Assembly (NCBI GenBank): GCA_030549495.1
Contig: JAUIRK010000018.1
Coordinates: 1-64,000 of the forward strand
DNA: 64,000 nucleotides
Origin: Nectonema munidae
Lineage: Eukaryota > Nematomorpha > Nectonematoida > Nectonematidae
Direction: 5' to 3'
The notes under the pieces were generated by a model that was not told the origin of the DNA, searched no databases, and saw nothing but the letters and a program-made list of their open reading frames with translations. Position numbers and translations under genes: made by a program. Positions 1-15,890 of the stretch are shown piece by piece (position 1 is the first letter of the stretch; every line of letters begins with the position of its first letter).

Positions 1-3000
1 CATGCAATAGTCATATTCTGTTCCGAGACTATACGGAATTATTTCATGTTTTTAGTCGCCTCTTACAACATGCAGGTCATGCAATAGTCCTATTCTGTTC
101 CGAGACTATACGGAATTATTTCATGTTTTTAGTCGCCTCTTACGACATGCAGGTCATGCAATAGTCCTATTCTGTTCCGAGACTATACGGAATTATTTCA
201 TGTTTTTAGTCGCCTCTTACGACATGCAGGTCATGCAATAGTCCTATTCTGTTCCGAGACTATACGGAATTATTTCATGTTTTTAGTCGCCTCTTACGAC
301 ACGCAGGTCATGCAATAGTCCTATTCTGTTCCGAGACTATACGGAATTATTTCATGTTTTTAGTCGCCTATTACGACATGCATGTCATGCAATAGTCCTA
401 TTCTGTTCCGAGACTATACGGAATTATTTCATGTTTTTAGTCGCCTCTTACGACATGCATGTCATGCAATAGTCCTATTCTGTTCCGAGACTATACGGAA
501 TTATTTCATGTTTTTAGTCGCCTCTTACGACATGCAGGTCATGCAATAGTCCTATTCTGTTCCGAGACTATACGGAATTATTTCATGTTTTTAGTCGCCT
601 CTTACGACATGCAGGTCATGCAATAGTCCTATTCTGTTCCGAGACTATACGGAATTATTTCATGTTTTTAGTCGCCTCTTACGACATGCAGGTCATGCAA
701 TAGTCCTATTCTGTTCCGAGACTATACGGAATTATTTCATGTTTTTAGTCGCCTCTTACGACATGCAGGTCATGCAATAGTCCTATTCTGTTCCGAGACT
801 ATACGGAATTATTTCATGTTTTTAGTCGCCTCTTACGACATGCAGGTCATGCAATAGTCCTATTCTGTTCCGAGACTATACGGAATTATTTCATGTTTTT
901 AGTCGCCTCTTACGACATGCAGGTCATGCAATAGTCCTATTCTGTTCCGAGACTATACGGAATTATTTCATGTTTTTAGTCGCCTCTTACGACATGCAGG
1001 TCATGCAATAGTCCTATTCTGTTCCGAGACTATACGGAATTATTTCATGTTTTTAGTCGTCTCTTACGACATGCAGGTCATGCAATAGTCCTATTCTGTT
1101 CCGAGACTATACGGAATTATTTCATGTTTTTAGTCGCCTCTTACGACATGCAGGTCATGCAATAGTCCTATTCTGTTCCGAGACTATACGGAATTATTTC
1201 ATGTTTTTAGTCGCCTCTTACGACATGCAGGTCATGCAATAGTCCTATTCTGTTCCGAGACTATACGGAATTATTTCATGTTTTTAGTCGCCTCTTACGA
1301 CATGCAGGTCATGCAATAGTCCTATTCTGTTCCGAGACTATACGGAATTATTTAGTGTTTTTAGTCGCCTCTTACGACATGCAGGTCATGCAATAGTCCT
1401 ATTCTGTTCCGAGACTATACGGAATTATTTCATGTTTTTAGTCGCCTCTTACGACATGCAGGTCATGCAATAGTCCTATTCTGTTCCGAGACTATACGGA
1501 ATTATTTCATGTTTTTAGTCGCCTCTTACGACATGCAGGTCATGCAATAGTCCTATTCTGTTCCGAGACTATACGGAATTATTTAATGTTTTTAGTCGCC
1601 TCTTACGACATGCAGGTCATGCAATAGTCCTATTCTGTTCCGAGACTATACGGAATTATTTCATGTTTTTAGTCGCCTCTTACGACATGCAGGTCATGCA
1701 ATAGTCCTATTCTGTTCCGAGACTATACGGAATTATTTCATGTTTTTAGTCGCCTCTTACGACATGCAGGTCATGCAATAGTCCTATTCTGTTCCGAGAC
1801 TATACGGAATTATTTCATGTTTTTAGTCGCCTCTTACGACATGCAGGTCATGCAATAGTCCTATTCTGTTCCGAGACTATACGGAATTATTTCATGTTTT
1901 TAGTCGCCTCTTACGACATGCAGGTCATGCAATAGTCCTATTCTGTTCCGAGACTATACGGAATTATTTCATGTTTTTAGTCGCTTCTTACGACATGCAG
2001 GTCATGCAATAGTCCTATTCTGTTCCGAGACTATACGGAATTATTTCATGTTTTTAGTCGCCTCTTACGACATGCAGGTCATGCAATAGTCCTATTCTGT
2101 TCCGAGACTATACGGAATTATTTCATGTTTTTAGTCGCCTCTTACGACATGCAGGTCATGCAATAGTCCTATTCTGTTCCGAGACTATACGGAATTATTT
2201 CATGTTTTTAGTCGCCTCTTACGACATGCAGGTCATGCAATAGTCCTATTCTGTTCAGAGACTATACGGAATTATTTCATGTTTTTAGTCGTCTCTTACG
2301 ACATGCAGGTCATGCAATAGTCCTATTCTGTTCCGAGACTATACGGAATTATTTCATGTTTTTAGTCGTCTCTTACGACATGCAGGTCATGCAATAGTCC
2401 TATTCTGTTCCGAGACTATACGGAATTATTTCATGTTTTTAGTCGCCTCTTACGACATGCAGGTCATGCAATAGTCCTATTCTGTTCCGAGACTATACGG
2501 AATTATTTCATGTTTTTAGTCGCCTCTTACGACATGCAGGTCATGCAATAGTCCTATTCTGTTCCGAGACTATACGGAATTATTTCATGTTTTTAGTCGC
2601 CTCTTACGACATGCAGGTCATGCAATAGTCCTATTCTGTTCCGAGACTATACGGAATTATTTCATGTTTTTAGTCGCCTCTTACGACATGCAGGTCATGC
2701 AATAGTCCTATTCTGTTCCGAGACTATACGGAATTATTTCATGTTTTTAGTCGCCTCTTACGACATGCAGGTCATGCAATAGTCCTATTCTGTTCCGAGA
2801 CTATACGGAATTATTTCATGTTTTTAGTCGCCTCTTACGACATGCAGGTCATGCAATAGTCCTATTCTGTTCCGAGACTATACGGAATTATTTCATGTTT
2901 TTAGTCGCCTCTTACGACATGCAGGTCATGCAATAGTCCTATTCTGTTCCGAGACTATACGGAATTATTTCATGTTTTTAGTCGCCTCTTACGACATGCA

Positions 3001-6000
3001 GGTCATGCAATAGTCCTATTCTGTTCCGAGACTATACGGAATTATTTCATGTTTTTAGTCGCCTCTTACGACATGCAGGTCATGCAATAGTCCTATTCTG
3101 TTCCGAGACTATACGGAATTATTTCATGTTTTTAGTCGCCTCTTACGACATGCAGGTCATGCAATAGTCCTATTCTGTTCCGAGACTATACGGAATTATT
3201 TAGTGTTTTTAGTCGCCTCTTACGACATGCAGGTCATGCAATAGTCCTATTCTGTTCCGAGACTATACGGAATTATTTCATGTTTTTAGTCGCCTCTTAC
3301 GACATGCAGGTCATGCAATAGTCCTATTCTGTTCCGAGACTATACGGAATTATTTCATGTTTTTAGTCGCCTCTTACGACATGCAGGTCATGCAATAGTC
3401 CTATTCTGTTCCGAGACTATACGGAATTATTTCATGTTTTTAGTCGCCTCTTACGACATGCAGGTCATGCAATAGTCCTATTCTGTTCCGAGACTATACG
3501 GAATTATTTCATGTTTTTAGTCGCCTCTTACGACATGCAGGTCATGCAATAGTCCTATTCTGTTCCGAGACTATACGGAATTATTTCATGTTTTTAGTCG
3601 TCTCTTACGACATGCAGGTCATGCAATAGTCCTATTCTGTTCCGAGACTATACGGAATTATTTCATGTTTTTAGTCGTCTCTTACGACATGCAGGTCATG
3701 CAATAGTCCTATTCTGTTCCGAGATTATACGGAATTATTTCATGTTTTTAGTCGCCTCTTACGACATGTAGGTCATGCAATAGTCCTATTCTGTTCCGAG
3801 ACTATACGGAATTATTTCATGTTTTTAGTCGCCTCTTACGACATGCAGGTAATGCAATAGTCCTATTCTGTTCCGAGACTATACGGAATTATTTCATGTT
3901 TTTAGTCTCTTCTTACGACATGTAGGTCATGCAATAGTCCTATTCTGTTCCGAGACTATACGGAATTATTTCATGTTTTTAGTCGCCTCTTACGACATGC
4001 AGGTCATGCAATAGTCCTATTCTGTTCCGAGACTATACGGAATTATTTCATGTTTTTAGTCGCCTCTTACGACATGCAGGTCATGCAATAGTCCTATTCT
4101 GTTCCGAGACTATACGGAATTATTTCATGTTTTTAGTCGCCTCTTACGACATGCAGGTCATGCAATAGTCCTATTCTGTTCCGAGACTATACGGAATTAT
4201 TTCATGTTTTTAGTCGCTTCTTACGACATGTAGGTCATGCAATAGTCCTATTCTGTTCCGAGACTATACGGAATTATTTAGTGTTTTTAGTCGCCTCTTA
4301 CGACATGCAGGTCATGCAATAGTCCTATTCTGTTCCGAGACTATACGGAATTATTTAGTGTTTTTAGTCGCCCCTTACGACATGCAGGTCATGCAATAGT
4401 CCTATTCTGTTCCGAGACTATACGGAATTATTTCATGTTTTTAGTCGCCTCTTACGACATGCAGGTCATGCAATAGTCCTATTCTGTTCCGAGACTATAC
4501 GGAATTATTTAATGTTTTTAGTCGCCTCTTACGACATGCAGGTCATGCAATAGTCCTATTCTGTTCCGAGACTATACGGAATTATTTCATGTTTTTAGTC
4601 GCCTCTTACGACATGCAGGTCATGCAATAGTCCTATTCTGTTCCGAGACTATACGGAATTATTTCATGTTTTTAGTCGCCTCTTACGACATGCAGGTCAT
4701 GCAATAGTCCTATTCTGTTCCGAGACTATACGGAATTATTTCATGTTTTTAGTCGCCTCTTACGACATGCAGGTCATGCAATAGTCCTATTCTGTTCCGA
4801 GACTATACGGAATTATTTCATGTTTTTAGTCGCCTCTTACGACATGCAGGTCATGCAATAGTCCTATTCTGTTCCGAGACTATACGGAATTATTTCATGT
4901 TTTTAGTCGTCTCTTACGACATGCAGGTCATGCAATAGTCCTATTCTGTTCCGAGACTATACGGAATTATTTCATGTTTTTAGTCGCCTCTTACGACATG
5001 CATGTCATGCAATAGTCCTATTCTGTTCCGAGACTATACGGAATTATTTCATGTTTTTAGTCGCCTCTTACGACATGCAGGTCATGCAATAGTCCTATTC
5101 TGTTCCGAGACTATACGGAATTATTTCATGTTTTTAGTCGCCTCTTACGACATGCAGGTCATGCAATAGTCCTATTCTGTTCCGAGACTATACGGAATTA
5201 TTTCATGTTTTTAGTCGCCTCTTACGACATGCAGGTCATGCAATAGTCCTATTCTGTTCCGAGACTATACGGAATTATTTACTGTTTTTAGTCGTCTCTT
5301 ACGACATGCAGGTCATGCAATAGTCCTATTCTGTTCCGAGACTATACGGAATTATTTAATGTTTTTAGTCGCCTCTTACGACATGCAGGTCATGCAATAG
5401 TCCTATTCTGTTCCGAGACTATACGGAATTATTTCATGTTTTTAGTCGCCTCTTACAACATGCAGGTCATGCAATAGTCCTATTCTGTTCCGAGACTATA
5501 CGGAATTATTTCATGTTTTTAGTCGCCTCTTACAACATGCAGGTCATGCAATAGTCCTATTCTGTTCCGAGACTATACGGAATTATTTTGTGTTTTTAGT
5601 CGTCTCTTACGACATGCAGGTCATGCAATAGTCCTATTCTGTTCCGAGACTATACGGAATTATTTCATGTTTTTAGTCGCCTCTTACGACATGCAGGTCA
5701 TGCAATAGTCCTATTCTGTTCCGAGACTATACGGAATTATTTCATGTTTTTAGTCGCCTCTTACGACATGCAGGTCATGCAATAGTCCTATTCTGTTCCG
5801 AGACTATACGGAATTATTTCATGTTTTTAGTCGCCTCTTACGACATGCAGGTCATGCAATAGTCCTATTCTGTTCCGAGACTATACGGAATTATTTCATG
5901 TTTTTAGTCGCCTCTTACGACATGCAGGTCATGCAATAGTCCTATTCTGTTCCGAGACTATACGGAATTATTTAATGTTTTTAGTCGCCTCTTACGACAT

Positions 6001-9000
6001 GCAGGTCATGCAATAGTCCTATTCTGTTCCGAGACTATACGGAATTATTTCATGTTTTTAGTCGCCTCTTACGACATGCAGGTCATGCAATAGTCCTATT
6101 CTGTTCCGAGACTGTACGGAATTATTTAATGTTTTTAGTCGCCTCTTACGACATGCAGGTCATGCAATAGTCCTATTCTGTTCCGAGACTATACGGAATT
6201 ATTTAGTGTTTTTAGTCGCCTCTTACGACATGCAGGTCATGCAATAGTCCTATTCTGTTCCGAGACTATACGGAATTATTTAATGTTTTTAGTCGCCTCT
6301 TACGACATGCAGGTCATGCAATAGTCCTATTCTGTTCCGAGACTATACGGAATTATTTAATGTTTTTAGTCGCCTCTTACGACATGCAGGTCATGCAATA
6401 GTCCTATTCTGTTCCGAGACTATACGGAATTATTTCATGTTTTTAGTCACCTCTTACGACATGCAGGTCATGCAATAGTCCTATTCTGTTCCGAGATTAT
6501 ACGGAATTATTTCATGTTTTTAGTCACCTCTTACTACATGCAGGTCATGCAATAGTCCTATTCTGTTCCGAGACTATACGGAATTATTTCATGTTTTTAG
6601 TCGCCTCTTACGACATGCAGGTCATGCAATAGTCCTATTCTGTTCCGAGACTATACGGAATTATTTCATGTTTTTAGTCGCCTCTTACGACATGCAGGTC
6701 ATGCAATAGTCCTATTCTGTTCCGAGACTATACGGAATTATTTCATGTTTTTAGTCGCCTCTTACGACATGCAGGTCATGCAATAGTCCTATTCTGTTCC
6801 GAGACTATACGGAATTATTTCATGTTTTTAGTCGCCTCTTACGACATGCAGGTCATGCAATAGTCCTATTCTGTTCCGAGACTATACGGAATTATTTCAT
6901 GTTTTTAGTCGCCTCTTACGACATGCAGGTCATGCAATAGTCCTATTCTGTTCCGAGACTATACGGAATTATTTAGTGTTTTTAATCGCCTCTTACGACA
7001 TGCAGGTCATGCAATAGTCCTATTCTGTTCCGAGACTATACGGAATTATTTCATGTTTTTAGTCGCCTCTTACGACATGCAGGTCATGCAATAGTCCTAT
7101 TCTGTTCCGAGACTATACGGAATTATTTCATGTTTTTAGTCGCCTCTTACGACATGCAGGTCATGCAATAGTCCTATTCTGTTCCGAGACTATACGGAAT
7201 TATTTAATGTTTTTAGTCGCCTCTTACGACATGCAGGTCATGCAATAGTCCTATTCTGTTCCGAGACTATACGGAATTATTTCATGTTTTTAGTCGCCTC
7301 TTACGACATGCAGGTCATGCAATAGTCCTATTCTGTTCCGAGACTATACGGAATTATTTCATGTTTTTAGTCGCCTCTTACGACATGCAGGTCATGCAAT
7401 AGTCCTATTCTGTTCCGAGACTATACGGAATTATTTCATGTTTTTAGTCGCCTCTTACGACATGCAGGTCATGCAATAGTCCTATTCTGTTCCGAGACTA
7501 TACGGAATTATTTCATGTTTTTAGTCGCCTCTTACGACATGCAGGTCATGCAATAGTCCTATTCTGTTCCGAGACTATACGGAATTATTTCATGTTTTTA
7601 GTCGCCTCTTACGACATGCAGGTCATGCAATAGTCCTATTCTGTTCCGAGACTATACGGAATTATTTCATGTTTTTAGTCGCCTCTTACGACATGCAGGT
7701 CATGCAATAGTCCTATTCTGTTCCGAGACTATACGGAATTATTTTGTGTTTTTAGTCGTCTCTTACGACATGCAGGTCATGCAATAGTCCTATTCTGTTC
7801 CGAGACTATACGGAATTATTTCATGTTTTTAGTCGCCTCTTACGACATGCAGGTCATGCAATAGTCCTATTCTGTTCCGAGACTATACGGAATTATTTCA
7901 TGTTTTTAGTCGCCTCTTACGACATGCAGGTCATGCAATAGTCCTATTCTGTTCCGAGACTATACGGAATTATTTCATGTTTTTAGTCGCCTCTTACGAC
8001 ATGCAGGTCATGCAATAGTCCTATTCTGTTCCGAGACTATACGGAATTATTTCATGTTTTTAGTCGCCTCTTACGACATGCAGGTCATGCAATAGTCCTA
8101 TTCTGTTCCGAGACTATACGGAATTATTTCATGTTTTTAGTCGCCTCTTACGACATGCAGGTCATGCAATAGTCCTATTCTGTTCCGAGACTATACGTAA
8201 TTATTTCATGTTTTTAGTCGCCTCTTACGACATGCAGGTCATGCAATAGTCCTATTCTGTTCCGAGACTATACGGAATTATTTCATGTTTTTAGTCGCCT
8301 CTTACGACATGCAGGTCATGCAATAGTCCTATTCTGTTCCGAGACTATACGGAATTATTTCATGTTTTTAGTCGCCTCTTACGACATGCAGGTCATGCAA
8401 TAGTCCTATTCTGTTCCGAGACTATACGGAATTATTTAATGTTTTTAGTCGCCTCTTACGACATGCAGGTCATGCAATAGTCCTATTCTGTTCCGAGACT
8501 ATACGGAATTATTTCATGTTTTTAGTCGTCTCTTACGACATGCAGGTCATGCAATAGTCCTATTCTGTTCCGAGACTATACGGAATTATTTCATGTTTTT
8601 AGTCGCCTCTTACGACATGCAGGTCATGCAATAGTCCTATTCTGTTCCGAGACTATACGGAATTATTTCATGTTTTTAGTCGCCTCTTACGACATGCAGG
8701 TCATGCAATAGTCCTATTCTGTTCCGAGACTATACGGAATTATTTCATGTTTTTAGTCGCCTCTTACGACATGCAGGTCATGCAATAGTCCTATTCTGTT
8801 CCGAGACTATACGGAATTATTTCATGTTTTTAGTCGCCTCTTACGACATACAGGTCATGCAATAGTCCTATTCTGTTCCGAGACTATACGGAATTATTTC
8901 ATGTTTTTAGTCGCCTCTTACGACATGCAGGTCATGCAATAGTCCTATTCTGTTCCGAGACTATACGGAATTATTTCATGCTTTTAGTCGCCTCTTACGA

Positions 9001-12000
9001 CATGCAGGTCATGCAATAGTCCTATTCTGTTCCGAGACTATACGGAATTATTTAGTGTTTTTAGTCGCCTCTTACGACATGCAGGTCATGCAATAGTCCT
9101 ATTCTGTTCCGAGACTATACGGAATTATTTCATGTTTTTAGTCGCCTCTTACGACATGCAGGTCATGCAATAGTCCTATTCTGTTCCGAGACTATACGGA
9201 ATTATTTCATGTTTTTAGTCGCCTCTTACGACATGCAGGTCATGCAATAGTCCTATTCTGTTCCGAGACTATACGGAATTATTTCATGTTTTTAGTCGCC
9301 TCTTACGACATGCAGGTCATGCAATAGTCCTATTCTGTTCCGAGACTATACGGAATTATTTCATGTTTTTAGTCGCCTCTTACGACATGCAGGTCATGCA
9401 ATAGTCCTATTCTGTTCCGAGACTATACGGAATTATTTCTTGTTTTTAGTCGCCTCTTACGACATGCAGGTCATGAAATAGTCCTATTCTGTTCCGAGAC
9501 TATACGGAATTATTTCATGTTTTTAGTCGCCTCTTACGACATGCGGGTCATGCAATAGTCCTATTCTGTAACGAGACTATACGGAATTATTTCTTGTTTT
9601 TAGTCGCCTCTTACGACATGCAGGTCATGCAATAGTCCTATTCTGTTCCGAGACTATACGGAATTATTTCATGTTTTTAGTCGCCTCTTACGACATGCAG
9701 GTCATGCAATAGTCCTATTCTGTTCCGAGACTATACGGAATTATTTCATGTTTTTAGTCGCCTCTTACGACATGCAGGTCATGCAATAGTCCTATTCTGT
9801 TCCGAGACTATACGGAATTATTTCATGTTTTTAGTCGCCTCTTACGACATGCAGGTCATGCAATAGTCCTATTCTGTTCCGAGACTATACGGAATTATTT
9901 GATGTTTTTAGTCGCCTCTTACGACATGCAGGTCATGCAATAGTCCTATTCTGTTCCGAGACTATACGGAATTATTTCATGTTTTTAGTCGCCTCTTACG
10001 ACATGCAGGTCATGCAATAGTCCTATTCTGTTCCGAGACTATACGGAATTATTTAATGTTTTTAGTCGCCTCTTACGACATGCAGGTCATGCAATAGTCC
10101 TATTCTGTTCCGAGACTATACGGAATTATTTAATGTTTTTAGTCGCCTCTTACGACATGCAGGTCATGCAATAGTCCTATTCTGTTCCGAGACTTTACGG
10201 AATTATTTCATGTTTTTAGTCGCCTCTTACGACATGCAGGTCATGCAATAGTCCTATTCTGTTCCGAGACTATACGGAATTATTTCATGTTTTTAGTCGC
10301 CTCTTACGACATGCAGGTCATGCAATAGTCCTATTCTGTTCCGAGACTATACGGAATTATTTCATGTTTTTAGTCGCCTCTTACGACATGCAGGTCATGC
10401 AATAGTCCTATTCTGTTCCGAGACTATACGGAATTATTTCATGTTTTTAGTCGCCTCTTACGACATGCAGGTCATGCAATAGTCCTATTCTGTTCCGAGA
10501 CTATACGGAATTATTTCATGTTTTTAGTCGCCTCTTACGACATGCAGGTCATGCAATAGTCCTATTCTGTTCCGAGACTATACGGAATTATTTCATGTTT
10601 TTAGTCGCCTCTTACGACATGCAGGTCATGCAATAGTCCTATTCTGTTCCGAGACTATACGGAATTATTTCATGTTTTTAGTCGCCTCTTACGACATGCA
10701 GGTCATGCAATAGTCCTATTCTGTTCCGAGACTATACGGAATTATTTCATGTTTTTAGTCGCCTCTTACGACATGCAGGTCATGCAATAGTCCTATTCTG
10801 TTCCGAGACTATACGGAATTATTTCATGTTTTTAGTCGCCTATTACGACATGCAGGTCATGCAATAGTCCTATTCTGTTCCGAGACTATACGGAATTATT
10901 TCTTGTTTTTAGTCGCCTCTTACGACATGCAGGTCATGCAATAGTCCTATTCTGTTCCGAGACTATACGGAATTATTTCATGTTTTTAGTCGCCTCTTAC
11001 GACATGCAGGTCATGCAATAGTCCTATTCTGTTCCGAGACTATACGGAATTATTTCATGTTTTTAGTCGCCTCTTACGACATGCAGGTCATGCAATAGTC
11101 CTATTCTGTTCCGAGACTATACGGAATTATTTCATGTTTTTAGTCGCCTCTTACGACATGCAGGTCATGCAATAGTCCTATTCTGTTCCGAGACTATACG
11201 GAATTATTTCATGTTTTTAGTCGCCTCTTACGACATGCAGGTCATGCAATAGTCCTATTCTGTTCCGAGACTATACGGAATTATTTAGTGTTTTTAGTCG
11301 CCTCTTACGACATGCAGGTCATGCAATAGTCCTATTCTGTTCCGAGACTATACGGAATTATTTCATGTTTTTAGTCGCCTCTTACGACATGCAGGTCATG
11401 CAATAGTCCTATTCTGTTCCGAGACTATACGGAATTATTTCATGTTTTTAGTCGCCTCTTACGACATGCAGGTCATGCAATAGTCCTATTCTGTTCCGAG
11501 ACTATACGGAATTATTTAGTGTTTTTAGTCGCCTCTTACGACATGCAGGTCATGCAATAGTCCTATTCTGTTCCGAGACTATACGGAATTATTTCATGTT
11601 TTTAGTCGCCTCTTACGACATGCAGGTCATGCAATAGTCCTATTCTGTTCCGAGACTATACGGAATTATTTCATGTTTTTAGTCGCCTCTTACGACATGC
11701 AGGTCATGCAATAGTCCTATTCTGTTCTGAGACTATACGGAATTATTTCATGTTTTTAGTCGCCTCTTACGATATGCAGGTGATGCAATAGTCCTATTCT
11801 GTTCCGAGACTATACGGAATTATTTCATGTTTTTAGTCGCCTCTTACGACATGCAGGTCATGCAATAGTCCTATTCTGTTCCGAGACTATACGGAATTAT
11901 TTCATGTTTTTATTCGCCTCTTACGACATGCAGGTCATGCAATAGTCCTATTCTGTTCCGAGACTATACGGAATTATTTCATGTTTTTAGTCGCCTCTTA

Positions 12001-15000
12001 CGACATGCAGGTCATGCAATAGTCCTATTCTGTTCCGAGACTATACGGAATTATTTCATGTTTTTAGTCGCCTCTTACGACAAGCAGGTCATGCAATAGT
12101 CCTATTCTGTTCCGAGACTATATGGAATTATTTCATGTTTTTAGTCGCATCTTACGACATGCAGGTCATGCAATAGTCCTATTCTGTTCCGAGACTATAC
12201 GGAATTATTTCATGTTTTTAGTCGCCTCTTACGACATGCAGGTCATGCAATAGTCCTATTCTGTTCCGAGACTATACGGAATTATTTCATGTTTTTAGTC
12301 GCATCTTACGACATGCAGGTCATGCAATAGTCCTATTCTGTTCCGAGACTATACGGAATTATTTCATGTTTTTAGTCGCCTCTTACGACATGCAGGTCAT
12401 GCAATAGTCCTATTCTGTTCTGAGACTATACGGAATTATTTCATGTTTTTAGTCGCCTCTTACGACATGCAGGTCATGCAATAGTCCTATTCTGTTCCGA
12501 GACTATACGGAATTATTTCATGTTTTTAGTCGCCTATTACGACATGCAGGTCATGCAATAGTCCTATTCTGTTCCGAGACTATACGGAATTATTTCATGT
12601 TTTTAGTCGCCTCTTACGACATGCAGGTCATGCAATAGTCCTATTCTGTTCCGAGACTATACGGAATTATTTCATGTTTTTAGTCGCCTCTTACGACATG
12701 CAGGTCATGCAATAGTCCTATTTTGTTCCGAGACTATACGGAATTATTTCATGTTTTTAGTCGCCTCTTACGACATGCAGGTCATGCAATAGTCCTATTC
12801 TGTTCCGAGACTATACGGAATTATTTAGTGTTTTTAGTCGCCTCTTACGACATGCAGGTCATGCAATAGTCCTATTCTGTTCCGAGACTATACGGAATTA
12901 TTTCATGTTTTTAGTCGCCTCTTACGACATGCAGGTCATGCAATAGTCCTATTCTGTTCCGAGACTATACGGAATTATTTCATGTTTTTAGTCGCCTCTT
13001 ACGACATGCAGGTCATGCAATAGTCCTATTCTGTTCCGAGACTATACGGAATTATTTCATGTTTTTAGTCGCCTCTTACGACATGCAGGTCATGCAATAG
13101 TCCTATTCTGTTCCGAGACTATACGGAATTATTTCATGTTTTTAGTCGCCTCTTACGACATGCAGGTCATGCAATAGTCCTATTCTGTTCCGAGACTATA
13201 CGGAATTATTTCATGTTTTTAGTCGCCTCTTACGACATGCAGGTCATGCAATAGTCCTATTCTGTTCCGAGACTATACGGAATTATTTCATGTTTTTAGT
13301 CGCCTCTTACGACATGCAGGTCATGCAATAGTCCTATTCTGTTCCGAGACTATACGGAATTATTTCATGTTTTTAGTCGCCTCTTACGACATGCAGGTCA
13401 TGCAATAGTCCTATTCTGTTCCGAGACTATACGGAATTATTTCATGTTTTTAGTCGCCTCTTACGACATGCAGGTCATGCAATAGTCCTATTCTGTTCCG
13501 AGACTATACGGAATTATTTCATGTTTTTAGTCGCCTCTTACGACATGCAGGTCATGCAATAGTCCTATTCTGTTCCGAGACTATACGGAATTATTTCATG
13601 TTTTTAGTCGCCTCTTACGACATGCAGGTCATGCAATAGTCCTATTCTGTTCCGAGACTATACGGAATTATTTCATGTTTTTAGTCGCCTCTTACGACAT
13701 GCAGGTCATGCAATAGTCCTATTCTGTTCCGAGACTATACGGAATTATTTCATGTTTTTAGTCGCCTCTTACGACATGCAGGTCATGCAATAGTCCTATT
13801 CTGTTCCGAGACTATACGGAATTATTTCCTGTTTTTAGTCGCCTCTTACGACATGCAGGTCATGCAATAGTCCTATTCTGTTCCGAGACTATACGGAATT
13901 ATTTCATGTTTTTAGTCGCCTCTTACGACATGCAGGTCATGCAATAGTCCTATTCTGTTCCGAGACTATACGGAATTATTTCATGTTTTTAGTCGCCTCT
14001 TACGACATGCAGGTCATGCAATAGTCCTATTCTGTTCCGAGACTATACGGAATTATTTCATGTTTTTAGTCGCCTCTTACGACATGCAGGTCATGCAATA
14101 GTCCTATTCTGTTCCGAGACTATACGGAATTATTTCATGTTTTTAGTCGCCTCTTACGACATGCAGGTCATGCAATAGTCCTATTCTGTTCCGAGACTAT
14201 ACGGAATTATTTCATGTTTTTAGTCGCCTCTTACGACATGCAGGTCATGCAATAGTCCTATTCTGTTCAGAGACTATACGGAATTATTTCATGTTTTTAG
14301 TCGTCTCTTACGACATGCAGGTCATGCAATAGTCCTATTCTGTTCCGAGACTATACGGAATTATTTCATGTTTTTAGTCGCCTCTTACGACATGCAGGTC
14401 ATGCAATAGTCCTATTCTGTTCCGAGACTATACGGAATTATTTAGTGTTTTTAGTCGCCTCTTACGACATGCAGGTCATGCAATAGTCCTATTCTGTTCC
14501 GAGACTATACGGAATTATTTCATGTTTTTAGTCGCCTCTTACGACATGCAGGTCATGCAATAGTCCTATTCTGTTCCGAGACTATACGGAATTATTTAGT
14601 GTTTTTAGTCGCCTCTTACGACATGCAGGTCATGCAATAGTCCTATTCTGTTCCGAGACTATACGGAATTATTTCATGTTTTTAGTCGCCTCTTACGACA
14701 TGCAGGTCATGCAATAGTCCTATTCTGTTCCGAGACTATACGGAATTATTTAGTGTTTTTAGTCGCCTCTTACGACATGCAGGTCATGCAATAGTCCTAT
14801 TCTGTTCCGAGACTATACGGAATTATTTCATGTTTTTAGTCGCCTCTTACGACATGCAGGTCATGCAATAGTCCTATTCTGTTCCGAGACTATACGGAAT
14901 TATTTCATGTTTTTAGTCGCCTCTTACGACATGCAGGTCATGCAATAGTCCTATTCTGTTCCGAGACTATACGGAATTATTTCATGTTTTTAGTCGCCTC

Positions 15001-15361
15001 TTACGACATGCAGGTCATGCAATAGTCCTATTCTGTTCCGAGACTATACGGAATTATTTCATGTTTTTAGTCGCCTCTTACGACATGCAGGTCATGCAAT
15101 AGTCCTATTCTGTTCCGAGACTATACGGAATTATTTCATGTTTTTAGTCGCCTCTTACGACATGCAGGTCATGCAATAGTCCTATTCTGTTCCGAGACTA
15201 TACGGAATTATTTCATGTTTTTAGTCGCCTCTTACGACATGCAGGTCATGCAATTGTCCTATTCTGTTCCGAGACTATACGGAATTATTTCATGTTTTTA
15301 GTCGCCTCTTACGACATGCAGGTCATGCAATAGTCCTATTCTGTTCCGAGACTATACGGAA
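1..15361. repeat. 77-bp satellite array, left block
   Basis: The block is a head-to-tail array of a 77-bp unit starting CATGCAATAGTCCTATTCTG. A unit starts at position 1 and another at 15324, exactly 199 units later, so no net insertion or deletion has accumulated. The last 38 bases belong to a unit split by the Helitron that follows. Units differ mostly by single substitutions. Recurring variants are AGTG or AATG for CATG at unit positions 45-48, and GTCGTC for GTCGCC near positions 55-60. The consensus is about 40% G+C and holds three small stem-loops: AATAG/CTATT (6-17), TTCCG/CGGAA (21-38) and GTCG/CGAC (55-69). No long reading frame exists. The array continues past the left edge. Confidence 0.98.
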
Positions 15362-15890
15362 CTAGCCGGTCCCGTGGTCGTTTCTCGCTTCGCTCGAAAC
15401 AGTGTTTCTCGCTGCGCTCGAAACATAGGATTCTGGGTAGTGTGTATATTGAGTTGCTAATTCAAATTCGCTTCGCTCGAAAGACCACGGGACCGGCTAG
15501 TTTTTTTTGTTTAGGCTACGCTCAAAACATAGGATTCTGGGTAATGTGTATTTTGAGTTGCTAATAGTGTTATATGGTATGGTGATCAGTTATTAGAATA
15601 TTTGTATCTTTTCTGTGTATTTTTCTATTACACGATATAAAAATACATAAAAAAGATATTTCAACCAATCAGAATGCTTCAAGAGACACTCACACTACAG
15701 ATATATTAACTCATCACACATATAAAAATACATACAAAACATATAATAATTTCAACCAATCAGAATGCTTCAATAGACAAACACACAAACAACTCATCAC
15801 ACTATATAAAAATACACACAAAACACACATAAATTCAACCAATGAGAATGCTTCCAGCGACACACAGACGCTAGCTTATTATAATATAGA
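15362..15890 (-). mobile_element. Helitron sub-element H1
   Basis: This is a non-autonomous Helitron with its 3' end (CTAG) at 15362 and its 5' TC at 15890. The 3' end is a 139-bp module bounded by the inverted repeat CTAGCCGGTCCCGTGGTC (15362-15379 and 15483-15500). The body has three degenerate repeats around CAACCAATCAGAATGCTTC. Its 5' end abuts the 3' end of H2 with no base between. Confidence 0.75.

Noticed and set aside
1-15361. The regular array as a CRISPR array
   Set aside because: The whole 77 bp repeats with no variable spacers, and the context is animal DNA.
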